Translations under genes and position numbers: made by a program
The notes under the pieces: model-generated
What the model was told of the DNA's origin: nothing
The model's database searches: none
What the model saw: the letters and a program-made list of their open reading frames with translations, nothing else
DNA from: Algorimicrobium algoritergicola
GTDB taxonomy: Bacteria > Bacteroidota > Bacteroidia > Flavobacteriales > Flavobacteriaceae
Direction of reading: 5' to 3'
DNA length: 64,000 bases
Assembly (NCBI RefSeq): GCF_008086165.1
Contig: NZ_VSKL01000005.1
Span: 242,048-306,047, forward strand
Shown here: in pieces, positions 38,953 to 46,756 of the stretch
Position numbering within the stretch: position 1 is the stretch's first letter
How the letters are laid out: every line of letters begins with the position of its first letter

Positions 38953-39849
38953 TTAAAGATATTTTTCCAAATCTGCAATAGAATGAAAAGGTTTAATGGA
39001 CTTATGTAGTTTGCTTGTATCCAAAGTGTCAAGCATTTTACCAAATATCCATAATTCGTTGTTGTTTATGAGTAATTCCGTTTGAAATTCATTTAAGTAA
39101 TCCTCAATGTTTTCAGCAGCTGGTTTCACTGTAAAGTATGAAATAAAGACCACATTATTATAGTGTTTTAAAATGTCTTTTAAGCTAACAATGGGAACGC
39201 TCGGACCTAAATAAATAGTGTGATATTCAGATTTTGTTAGTTTGTAATTAATAAAATGTAGGCCTAAATCGTGAATTTCGTTATTGGGTAAGAAAAGAAC
39301 AAATGTTTTGTCATTGTTTTTTGGTGTTTCATATTGATGCTTTTCAATATTAATCAATAACTTTTGCTTAATCAATTCTGAAATAAAATGTTCTTGAGCA
39401 GGTGTAATGGTATTTGTTTGCCAAAGCAAGCCTATTTCACTCATAAGCGGAATAAATACTTCCAAGAATATTTCAGAAAAGCTTTTATGATTTTTTAAGG
39501 AATCATAGGTTTTTAGAAAAAGCGCCTTGTCAAAATTGAGCATGGCTAATTTAAACATATTGGTGGCGTGATCATCAGCATAATCTTTAGCTGATAAATT
39601 ACGAACGGTATCAGCTATATCTAAGGCATCAATTTTAGCGATTTTAGATATTTTATAACCATTATTATAGAGAAACGTAATATTGAGAAGCTTCTGTAGG
39701 CTTTCTAAACTATAGAATCTAATATTAGTCTCCGTACGGTTTGGTTCTAAAAGGTTGTAACGTTTTTCCCAGATTCTAATAGTATGTGCTTTAACACCTG
39801 AAAGGTTTTCTAGGTCCTTGATGCTAAAGTTATTCTTAATATTGTTCAT
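38953..39849 (-). CDS. CarH/CarA-like MerR regulator with cobalamin-binding domain
   Basis: 298 residues. The N-terminal MerR helix-turn-helix (HTIRIWEKRYNLLEPNRTETNIRFYS) is followed by a four-helix region with the Wx9EH motif (W143, E153, H154) and a Rossmann-like B12 domain with ExHxxG (EIHDLG, 191-196; H193 is the candidate lower cobalt ligand). This set is diagnostic of CarH/CarA regulators, which bind adenosylcobalamin, repress carotenoid genes in the dark and release DNA in light. The residue after the Trp is Gln, where Thermus CarH has the light-state His ligand. It lies 44 bp upstream of crtI. Photoreceptor function is inferred. Confidence 0.82.
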   Translation of the reverse strand: MNNIKNNFSIKDLENLSGVKAHTIRIWEKRYNLLEPNRTETNIRFYSLESLQKLLNITFLYNNGYKISKIAKIDALDIADTVRNLSAKDYADDHATNMFKLAMLNFDKALFLKTYDSLKNHKSFSEIFLEVFIPLMSEIGLLWQTNTITPAQEHFISELIKQKLLINIEKHQYETPKNNDKTFVLFLPNNEIHDLGLHFINYKLTKSEYHTIYLGPSVPIVSLKDILKHYNNVVFISYFTVKPAAENIEDYLNEFQTELLINNNELWIFGKMLDTLDTSKLHKSIKPFHSIADLEKYL

Positions 39850-39859
39850 ATTTTAATCA

Positions 39860-39875
39860 AAAATCTTAAACAAAA
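39860..39875 (-). promoter_or_regulatory. Candidate autoregulatory half-site of the CarH-like regulator
   Basis: AAAATCTTAAACAAAA differs by one base from the crtI operator arm AAAATGTTAAACAAAA and has the same orientation, ending 11 bp before the ATG. Confidence 0.5.
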
Positions 39876-40013
39876 GTAATAAATTATTTGGATATACAAC
39901 CAGAAAGCGATTATTTTATAAGAGAGGTTTAAGGTGATATATACATTTCTAGATTTGGAATCACTTAGAAGATGGCGATGTATATGCTGTGAAATTGAGG
40001 AGAAGTAATTTAG

Positions 40014-40097
40014 TGCGCACGAGAAGACTCGAACTTCCACGGACTAATGTCCACCAACCCCTCAAGCTGGCGCGTCTACCAATTCCGCCACGTGCGC
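40014..40097 (-). tRNA. tRNA-Leu (GAG)
   Basis: On the minus strand the acceptor arms GCGCACG/CGTGCGC pair fully. The D-loop (AATTGGTAGACGC), an anticodon stem CCAGC/GTTGG with loop TTGAGGG (anticodon GAG), a long class II variable arm and the T-loop TTCGAGT are all present. CCA is not encoded. Confidence 0.93.
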
Positions 40098-40117
40098 ATT
40101 AAATAATGACTAAAAAT

Positions 40118-40150
40118 AAAAAAAGTTAAGCAGATTGCTTAACTTTTTTT
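40118..40150 (-). terminator. Terminator between the two tRNA genes
   Basis: A perfect 15-bp stem, seven A then GTTAAGCA, with its complement around a GAT loop, ending in a run of T. It lies just downstream of tRNA-Lys on the minus strand and upstream of tRNA-Leu. Confidence 0.8.
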
Positions 40151-40153
40151 TAG

Positions 40154-40226
40154 TGACCAGGCTGGGGCTCGAACCCAGGACCATCTCCTTAAAAGGGAGA
40201 TGCTCTACCAACTGAGCTACCTAGTC
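40154..40226 (-). tRNA. tRNA-Lys (UUU)
   Basis: 73 nt on the minus strand. Acceptor GACTAGG/CCTGGTC (one G-T), D-arm GCTCAGTTGGTAGAGC, anticodon loop CTTTTAA (anticodon TTT) with stem TCTCC/GGAGA, T-arm CTGGGTTCGAGCCCCAG, discriminator A. CCA is not encoded. Confidence 0.95.
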
Positions 40227-40251
40227 ATTTTGTTTCTCTGTAACGAGGGTG

Positions 40252-40281
40252 CAAATATAAAATGTTTAATTAATAAAACAA
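40252..40281 (-). promoter_or_regulatory. tRNA-Lys promoter
   Basis: Read on the minus strand: TTG (40281-40279), a 19-bp spacer, TATATTTG (40259-40252), 26 bp before the tRNA 5' end. A good Bacteroidota -33/-7 match. Confidence 0.65.
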
Positions 40282-40357
40282 GGCTTTTTTTTAATTTTTT
40301 TTTGTTTTTTTGTTGAGCAAGATCGTATCTTTTTAATAATCAATTTTTAAGCTAATT

Positions 40358-40873
40358 ATGAATATTATTTTATTGGGTTATATGACGTCCGGAAAATCGC
40401 TAATTGGCGAAAAATTAAGCGGAATTTTGAAGAAATCGTTTCAGGATTTAGATGATTATATTGAAAATAAAGAAGGTTTGTCTATTTCTGACATATTTAA
40501 AACCAAAGGAGAAATATATTTTCGTAAAATAGAAGCAAAGCATTTAGAGACTTTCTTACAGCAAAAGGACATGATATTATCATTAGGAGGAGGAACGCCT
40601 TGCTATGGTGGTAATATGGCGCTTATTAAGCAGCAGCCGAACAACAAAAGTATTTACTTGAATGTTTCAGTTGCAGAATTGGGAAATCGTCTTTTTTTAA
40701 ATAAAGCAAACAGACCGTTGGTAGCACATTTAAAAACCCAAGAGGAAACGACCGAGTTTGTAGGGAAACATATTTTTGAACGTCTTAACTTTTATAATCA
40801 AGCTGATTTAAGTATCAATGCTAATAAATCGCTAGATGATATTATTGAAGATATTTTATTAAAACTAATCTAA
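40358..40873 (+). CDS. aroK: Shikimate kinase
   Basis: 171 residues. The P-loop GYMTSGKSLIGEKL, the substrate DxD (DLDDYIE), SLGGGTPCY and the lid Arg in NRPLVAHL are present. It phosphorylates shikimate in aromatic amino-acid synthesis. It carries no partners here; aroE is 25 kb away. Its stop overlaps the convergent phosphoribosyltransferase gene by 9 bp. Confidence 0.95.
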   Translation: MNIILLGYMTSGKSLIGEKLSGILKKSFQDLDDYIENKEGLSISDIFKTKGEIYFRKIEAKHLETFLQQKDMILSLGGGTPCYGGNMALIKQQPNNKSIYLNVSVAELGNRLFLNKANRPLVAHLKTQEETTEFVGKHIFERLNFYNQADLSINANKSLDDIIEDILLKLI

Positions 40874-41371
40874 AGACGCTTCAAAAACTTTCCCTTCTAA
40901 AATAACATTTACATGTTCATGCAGTGAGGTGGATAAGGAAATACCTTTAAAATCTGCTTTTACGGGATATTTTTTATGATTCCGATTAACTAAAACAGCC
41001 GTTTTAAATTGTTTTAGTGGCACATCTAGAAAGTGTTTAACACCATAAATAAGTGTGGTGCCAGAATTTAATACATCATCAATTAAAATTACCGACTTAT
41101 TTGTGTAATCTGAAACCGCTAACGATGTAGTAATAGGATTTAAGGGATTTTTCTTATCAATTTTTACACGGCATAAAACAGGATTTATGGTCGAAATTTT
41201 ACTTAACACGGTTTTCAGTTTCTTTGCAAGAAGATACCCATTGGAATCAATACCAGCCAAAACAACTTCTTCCTCATCAACATTACTTTCGTAAATTTGA
41301 TAGGCAATACGTCTTATTTTATGAACTATCTCATCGTGATTTAGAATCGTATTTTTTTCTGTTGGTTTCAT
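40865..41371 (-). CDS. PRPP-dependent phosphoribosyltransferase, PyrR-like
   Basis: 168 residues. VILIDDVLNSGTT is the type I PRPP-binding loop and VLAGIDSNGYLLAKKL the upstream hood segment. PyrR and related uracil or purine phosphoribosyltransferases share this shape; the base specificity is not decided by the sequence. Convergent with aroK (9-bp overlap). Confidence 0.85.
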   Translation of the reverse strand: MKPTEKNTILNHDEIVHKIRRIAYQIYESNVDEEEVVLAGIDSNGYLLAKKLKTVLSKISTINPVLCRVKIDKKNPLNPITTSLAVSDYTNKSVILIDDVLNSGTTLIYGVKHFLDVPLKQFKTAVLVNRNHKKYPVKADFKGISLSTSLHEHVNVILEGKVFEASLD

Positions 41372-41415
41372 AAAAACTGTTTTTTCAAAGGTAATAGAGA
41401 TAATTATAAATTCTT

Positions 41416-41802
41416 TTAAATATCGGATTCAATTTCATTCTCATCACGATATTCTTCAATATCACGACGGTCTTTTTTTGTAGGCCGTCCTGTACCTTTT
41501 TTACGGTAGTACTCTTTGGAGTACTTTAATAAATCATTAGCAGCAAAGGCTTCTTTTGGTGTTGTGTCTGTTCTGTAAATATCAACCAATTTAGCACCAA
41601 CACGGTTGGGAGGCAAATCATTAATAGTTAATGTATAGTTGATTTGATCTTTTCTAACTTCAATTTTATCAGTAGCATACACATCACGACTAGGTTTTAC
41701 AGAATCACCATTTACTTTTACATGCCCTTTTTTGCAAGCTGTAGTTGCTATGGTTCTTGTTTTGAAATATCTAACACACCATAAAAATTTATCTATTCGC
41801 AT
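41416..41802 (-). CDS. S4-domain RNA-binding protein, HslR (Hsp15)-like
   Basis: 128 residues. The S4 domain covers MRIDKFLWCVRYFKTRTIATTACKKGHVKVNGDSVKPSRDVYATDKIEV, and a basic C-terminal tail (YYRKKGTGRPTKKDRRDIEEY) follows, as in Hsp15, which binds stalled 50S subunits with nascent chains. Stand-alone gene between the phosphoribosyltransferase and the FKBP lipoprotein. Confidence 0.9.
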   Translation of the reverse strand: MRIDKFLWCVRYFKTRTIATTACKKGHVKVNGDSVKPSRDVYATDKIEVRKDQINYTLTINDLPPNRVGAKLVDIYRTDTTPKEAFAANDLLKYSKEYYRKKGTGRPTKKDRRDIEEYRDENEIESDI

Positions 41803-41882
41803 ACAAAAGGTCTAAAAACTACGTTAATGTTGTTGTACAAAATTATATAAAAATTGTATCTTGCCAACAAAAATAAGCAATA

Positions 41883-42902
41883 ATGAAATTAAGAAAAATA
41901 TTAGTTCTTCTTTTAATTGTTTCAGCGGTATTTACTGCCTGTGAAAAGGATGATGGAGGACCAGAGGTTACACCACTTAGGGATGCTACTGAAGTTTACG
42001 AAGAAGATCTTATAGATATTGAAGCATATCTGCAAACACATTTTTATAACTACGAAGAATTTCAAGAAAACAGCCCTTACAGTTTAGAGAATGATGCATT
42101 TCGAATAGTTTTTGACACCATTGCAGGTGATAATGCTGATAAAACACCATTAAAGGATATGGTGGATTTTAAAATTGTCCCTTTTGATGGTATTGATTAT
42201 AAACTTTATTACTTAAAGGTTCGTGAAGGACTTGGTAAAGAAATCCACTTTACAGATCAAGCGACTTTAATTTATGAAGGGAGTAGTACAATAGATAATT
42301 TTGTTTTTGATAGTGCTGTAAACGAGTCTCAATTTAACCTATTAACAGTTGGTTCCTCTTCAGGTGTTGTGCCAGGTTTTCAACAGGGAATTATTGAATT
42401 CAAAACCAGTGATAACTTTACTATTGAGGATGATGGACCTGTGTTTTACCATAATCACGGAATTGGTGCTGTTTTCATTCCTTCGCGTTTAGGTTATTTT
42501 AATCAACCACTTGTTGGTGTTCCAGGTTATACGCCGTTAATATTTAAATTTAATTTGTACAAACGTGCTATTTTAGATCATGATATTGATGGAATTCCGT
42601 CATGGATGGAAGATATAGATGGAAATGGCGATGTGTATGATGATGATACAAATGGCAACTTTACACCAGATTTTTTAGATACTGATGATGATGGTGATGG
42701 CTATTTTACCAAAGATGAATTAGATTATGGTGAGTATACCATTATGGTAGGTGATGCCGAACCTGTATTTGCTGAAAATGAGTTTGAAGGTTCACGTACA
42801 GAAAGAAATGGTGTTATAACCATCAAAACTGTTATTGTGACAGATAGGGATGGAGATGGTATTCCAGACTATTTAGATATAGATACTATTCCAGAATTAT
42901 AA
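41883..42902 (+). CDS. FKBP-type peptidyl-prolyl isomerase lipoprotein with Ca-type C-terminal motifs
   Basis: 339 residues. The lipoprotein signal (KLRKILVLLLIVSAVFTACEKDD) has its lipobox at TAC. An FKBP domain spans about residues 85-235 (ATLIYEGSSTIDNFVFDSA, GVVPGFQQGIIEF, PLIFKFNLYKR). The C-terminal 100 residues have two clusters of DxDxDG-like acidic motifs (DHDIDGIPSWMEDIDGNGD, DTDDDGDGY, DRDGDGIPDYLDID) that look like TSP3-type calcium repeats. Presumably anchored in the periplasmic or outer membrane leaflet. A strong terminator follows. Confidence 0.88.
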   Translation: MKLRKILVLLLIVSAVFTACEKDDGGPEVTPLRDATEVYEEDLIDIEAYLQTHFYNYEEFQENSPYSLENDAFRIVFDTIAGDNADKTPLKDMVDFKIVPFDGIDYKLYYLKVREGLGKEIHFTDQATLIYEGSSTIDNFVFDSAVNESQFNLLTVGSSSGVVPGFQQGIIEFKTSDNFTIEDDGPVFYHNHGIGAVFIPSRLGYFNQPLVGVPGYTPLIFKFNLYKRAILDHDIDGIPSWMEDIDGNGDVYDDDTNGNFTPDFLDTDDDGDGYFTKDELDYGEYTIMVGDAEPVFAENEFEGSRTERNGVITIKTVIVTDRDGDGIPDYLDIDTIPEL

Positions 42903-42918
42903 GTTCTGCTTTTAGTAA

Positions 42919-42955
42919 AAAACAAAAAAACCGCAATTCGCGGTTTTTTTGTTTT
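42919..42955 (+). terminator. Bidirectional terminator after the FKBP gene
   Basis: Stem of A-run plus CCGC with GCGG plus T-run around an AATTC loop. It separates two convergent genes. Confidence 0.85.
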
Positions 42956-42974
42956 CTATAATGTAGCTTCAACT

Positions 42975-43559
42975 CTAAAGCAAAAGTGAAATACTTAAAA
43001 TTAGTTGATCAGGACGTGTGTCTATTCTTCCAATACTTAATCCGTTATCCGTGGCAAATACGGCTTCATTATCACTGAAACCACGTTCGTAGCGTAAATC
43101 AAATCCAATCTTCTTTAGGCTAAACCCTACACCAAAATTGAGTCCAACTGTAAAGTCGTTTTCTATGGAGTCAATATTAATCCCATCAAATTCTGAATCG
43201 ATAATATATTGTAGTGAAGGACCAGCAAAAACATTAAGAACTTTTAAAATTCGAACGCCAACTAATAGTGGTGCATCAATTTTTTGCATTTTAAAATCAC
43301 CAGTATTATATTTACTCTTCGTGGCTGTATAAACCAATTCTGGTTTGGCAAAAATCTTACCACCAGCTTTATAGAATAAACCAAAGTGGTAGCCTACATT
43401 CCGGTCTGGTTTTTCAGCAGCGCTAACAGCTGACTCATAATAATTACCATTCGCATTGTAGTTTAAACCACCTTTAAAACCAAAACCACTTGCGGTTTGA
43501 GCTGTTGCTGTGCCTATAAATAAAAAAAAGGCAACCAGACTTAAAACAAGATATTTCAT
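42975..43559 (-). CDS. Outer-membrane beta-barrel protein
   Basis: 194 residues. The signal peptide (KYLVLSLVAFFLFIGTATAQ) is followed by alternating amphipathic strands ending in LILSISLLL. FGFKGGLNYNANGN, VGYHFGLFYKAGGK, FTVGLNFGVGFSLKKIGFDLRYERGF are typical PorT-like/OmpW-like barrel strands. Its function is unknown; it lies between the terminator and the transketolase pair. Confidence 0.85.
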   Translation of the reverse strand: MKYLVLSLVAFFLFIGTATAQTASGFGFKGGLNYNANGNYYESAVSAAEKPDRNVGYHFGLFYKAGGKIFAKPELVYTATKSKYNTGDFKMQKIDAPLLVGVRILKVLNVFAGPSLQYIIDSEFDGINIDSIENDFTVGLNFGVGFSLKKIGFDLRYERGFSDNEAVFATDNGLSIGRIDTRPDQLILSISLLL

Positions 43560-43608
43560 AATTATTTGTTTTTTTTGATTACCTCCTTTAAACGAAAAAA
43601 TGATTCGT

Positions 43609-44562
43609 TTATTTTCTATTCACGACAGTTTCTGCCGCTTTTACAATAGCTTCTGCATTTAAACCATACTTTTCCATAAGTTGAGCAGGCGTTCCAGACT
43701 CTCCAAATGTGTCATTCGTTGCTACAAACTCTTGCGGTGTTGGATAGTTTGTTGCTAATACGCGGGAAACACTTTCCCCTAAACCACCTAAATGGTTGTG
43801 CTCTTCAGCCGTAACTATACAACCTGTTTTTTTAACTGATTTTAAAATAGCGGCATCATCTAGAGGTTTTATTGTGTGAATGTTTATCACTTCAGCAGAA
43901 ATACCTTTCTCATTTAATGTTTTAGCAGCTTCAAGAGCTTCCCAAACTAAATGACCCGTTGCAACAATCGTTACATCAGTACCATCTAATAAATGTAGGG
44001 CTTTGCCAATTTCAAATTTTTGGTCAGCAGCCGTAAAGTTGGCCACACTCGGTCTTCCAAAACGTAAGTAAACAGGACCTTCATGATCTGCAATGGCTAT
44101 AGTTGCTGCTTTAGTTTGGTTATAATCACATGGATTAATAACCGTCATGCCTGGCAACATTTTCATTAAACCAATGTCCTCTAAAATTTGGTGAGTTGCA
44201 CCATCTTCACCTAAAGTTAAACCGGCATGCGATGCACAAATTTTCACATTTTTACCTGAATAGGCAACACTCTGACGAATTTGATCGTAAACACGACCTG
44301 TTGAAAAGTTAGCAAAGGTTCCTGTAAATGGAATTTTTCCACCAATGGTTAAACCAGCTGCTAAACCAATCATATTGGCTTCCGCAATACCGACTTGAAA
44401 AAAACGTTCGGGATGGTTCTTCTTAAAATCATCCATTTTTAAAGAACCAATTAAATCCGCACAAAGAGCCACAACATTTTCATTTGTTTTTCCTAATTCG
44501 GTTAATCCAGCTCCAAAACCTGAACGTGTATCTTTATTTCCTGTGTTTGTATATGTTTTCAT
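43609..44562 (-). CDS. Transketolase, C-terminal subunit
   Basis: 317 residues from the ATG at 44562; a TTG-started frame adds five residues. It covers the pyrimidine-binding and C-terminal domains of transketolase (LGKTNENVVALCADLIGS, ASHAGLTLGEDGATHQILEDI, VTAEEHNHLGGLGESVS). It works with the product of the next gene as a split enzyme in the pentose phosphate pathway. It starts 32 bp after the N-terminal subunit. Confidence 0.93.
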   Translation of the reverse strand: MKTYTNTGNKDTRSGFGAGLTELGKTNENVVALCADLIGSLKMDDFKKNHPERFFQVGIAEANMIGLAAGLTIGGKIPFTGTFANFSTGRVYDQIRQSVAYSGKNVKICASHAGLTLGEDGATHQILEDIGLMKMLPGMTVINPCDYNQTKAATIAIADHEGPVYLRFGRPSVANFTAADQKFEIGKALHLLDGTDVTIVATGHLVWEALEAAKTLNEKGISAEVINIHTIKPLDDAAILKSVKKTGCIVTAEEHNHLGGLGESVSRVLATNYPTPQEFVATNDTFGESGTPAQLMEKYGLNAEAIVKAAETVVNRK

Positions 44563-44594
44563 ATGTATGTCCACCAAAGTGGAAGTCTTTTTAA

Positions 44595-45440
44595 TTAATA
44601 ATCGCCTAAAGTTTCCGGGTTTTGCTCTAAACCTATTGCTAATTGCTCGTCATTAGGTGCTTTTCCGTGCCATGCATGTGTATGCATCATAAAATCGACT
44701 CCATTACCCATAACGGTTTTTAGTAAAACACAAACCGGTTTGCCTTGTCCTGTTTTCGATTTTGCTTCAGCCATACCTTTTAGTATAGCGTCTATATTAT
44801 TGCCTTCTTCAATCTCTACAACCGTCCAATCAAACGCTTCAAACTTGGCTTTTAAACTTCCCATTGGTAACACATCATCCGTGGAACCATCAATTTGTTG
44901 GCTGTTTAAATCGATAGTCGAAATAATATTATCAACTTTATTACCTGCAGCATACATAATAGCTTCCCAGTTTTGCCCTTCTTGAAGTTCGCCATCACCA
45001 TGTAAGCTATAAATTAAGTGCTTATCATTATTTAATTTCTTTGCTTGAGCGGCTCCTAAAGCAACTGACATACCTTGACCTAAAGATCCTGATGCAATAC
45101 GAATACCAGGTAAGCCTTCATGCGTAGTTGGGTGTCCTTGTAAACGGGTGTTAATTAATCGGAATGTGCTTAATTCTTCTACTGGAAAATAGCCTGATCG
45201 CGCTAAAACACTGTAATATACTGGTGAAATATGACCGTTTGATAAAAAGAATAAATCTTCACCAATACCATCCATATCAAAACCGTCTTTACGGTCCATG
45301 ATATCTTGGTAAAGTGCTACAAAAAATTCGGCACAACCTAATGAACCTCCTGGGTGTCCAGAGTTAACCTTGTGTACCATACGTAAAATATCTCTACGTA
45401 CTTGGGTTGTTAAATTTTCTAATTGTTGTGTGTTTGACAT
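44595..45440 (-). CDS. Transketolase, N-terminal subunit
   Basis: 281 residues from the ATG at 45440 (MSNTQQLENLTTQVRRDILRMV). The TPP pyrophosphate-binding region is complete: GHPGGSLGCAEFFVALY, SGSLGQGMSVALGAA and the GDG...N motif SLHGDGELQEGQNWEA. It forms the first part of a two-gene transketolase, with the C-terminal half encoded immediately downstream. Confidence 0.93.
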   Translation of the reverse strand: MSNTQQLENLTTQVRRDILRMVHKVNSGHPGGSLGCAEFFVALYQDIMDRKDGFDMDGIGEDLFFLSNGHISPVYYSVLARSGYFPVEELSTFRLINTRLQGHPTTHEGLPGIRIASGSLGQGMSVALGAAQAKKLNNDKHLIYSLHGDGELQEGQNWEAIMYAAGNKVDNIISTIDLNSQQIDGSTDDVLPMGSLKAKFEAFDWTVVEIEEGNNIDAILKGMAEAKSKTGQGKPVCVLLKTVMGNGVDFMMHTHAWHGKAPNDEQLAIGLEQNPETLGDY

Positions 45441-45579
45441 GTGTGTGTTGTTATTTTTATGCTGCAAAAATAACGCTTTATCTAGATTTATTATAAGAGT
45501 TTAAGTGCATTTATTAACGATTTCAATGCATTTGCTAACAATTTTGATTTTATTAAGAAGTACATCGTAATATCTTATT

Positions 45580-45587
45580 TATATTTG
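45580..45587 (+). promoter_or_regulatory. Candidate -7 box of tgt (TATATTTG)
   Basis: Exact TAnnTTTG, 22 bp before the ATG at 45609. It overlaps the TTG at 45585 that could otherwise be read as the start. Confidence 0.5.
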
Positions 45588-45608
45588 CCCTCTCATGATA
45601 ATTTGAAT

Positions 45609-46739
45609 ATGACATTTGACTTAAAAGCAACCGACCCTAAAACAAAAGCAAGGGCTGGAAAATTAACAACTGACCATGGTGTAATTGAAACACCAATTTT
45701 TATGCCTGTAGGAACCGTTGGAACCGTAAAAGGCGTGCATCAGCGTGAACTAAAGGATGAAATTAATCCCGATATTATTTTAGGAAACACCTACCATTTA
45801 TACTTGCGTCCACAAACAGATGTATTGGAAAAAGCGGGTGGAATCCATAAATTTATGAATTGGGATCGGAATATTTTAACCGATTCTGGAGGTTACCAAG
45901 TGTATTCACTTTCTGCAAATAGAAAAATTAAGGAAGAAGGCGTTAAGTTTAAAAGTCACATTGATGGAAGTTACCATTTCTTTACACCTGAAAATGTCAT
46001 GGAAATTCAACGTACCATTGGTGCTGATATTATCATGGCTTTTGATGAATGTACACCATATCCATGCGATTATAGATATGCCAAACGTTCCATGCACATG
46101 ACACATAGATGGTTGGATAGATGTATTAATCATTTGGAAAAAACCCCACTAAAATATGGTTATGATCAAGCTTTTTTCCCAATTGTTCAAGGAAGCACGT
46201 ATAAGGATTTACGACAACAATCGGCAGAATATATTGCCAATGCTGGCGCGGTAGGAAATGCAATTGGTGGATTATCTGTTGGTGAGCCTGCTGAAGAAAT
46301 GTACGGCATGACAGAAGTAGTAACCGCTATTTTACCTGAAGATAAACCACGATATTTAATGGGTGTTGGAACGCCAATTAATATTTTAGAAAATATTGCT
46401 CTAGGTGTTGATATGTTTGACTGTGTAATGCCAACTAGAAATGCGCGAAATGGGATGCTTTTTACTGCTCATGGTTCCATAAATATTAAAAACTTAAAAT
46501 GGCGCGAAGATTTTTCGCCTATTGACGAAATGGGAATCACCTTTGTTGATACCGAATATAGCAAAGCGTATTTAAGACATTTATTTACCGTTAATGAACT
46601 GTTAGGAAAACAAATTGCTACCATTCATAATTTAGGTTTTTATATGTGGTTGGTTCGTGAAGCGAGAAAACATATATTAGCAGGAGATTTTGCCACTTGG
46701 AAAGACAAGATGGTAAAACAAATGGATAACCGACTTTAA
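45609..46739 (+). CDS. tgt: Queuine tRNA-ribosyltransferase, lacking the zinc-site cysteines
   Basis: 376 residues. It exchanges guanine 34 for preQ1 in tRNAs with GUN anticodons. TPIFMPVGTVGTVKGVHQREL, the catalytic DSGGYQVYS, MAFDECTPYP, and the second Asp in FDCVMPTRNARNG are intact. The C-terminal zinc site is not: in the E. coli-like enzyme this region reads ECDCYTCKNYSRAYLHHL, here EMGITFVDTEYSKAYLRHL, so all three Cys are missing, although the following His (TIHNLGF) is kept. The ATG at 45609 is preferred because upstream TTG lies in the promoter. Confidence 0.92.
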   Translation: MTFDLKATDPKTKARAGKLTTDHGVIETPIFMPVGTVGTVKGVHQRELKDEINPDIILGNTYHLYLRPQTDVLEKAGGIHKFMNWDRNILTDSGGYQVYSLSANRKIKEEGVKFKSHIDGSYHFFTPENVMEIQRTIGADIIMAFDECTPYPCDYRYAKRSMHMTHRWLDRCINHLEKTPLKYGYDQAFFPIVQGSTYKDLRQQSAEYIANAGAVGNAIGGLSVGEPAEEMYGMTEVVTAILPEDKPRYLMGVGTPINILENIALGVDMFDCVMPTRNARNGMLFTAHGSINIKNLKWREDFSPIDEMGITFVDTEYSKAYLRHLFTVNELLGKQIATIHNLGFYMWLVREARKHILAGDFATWKDKMVKQMDNRL

Positions 46740-46756
46740 TTTAGAAGATACAGAAA

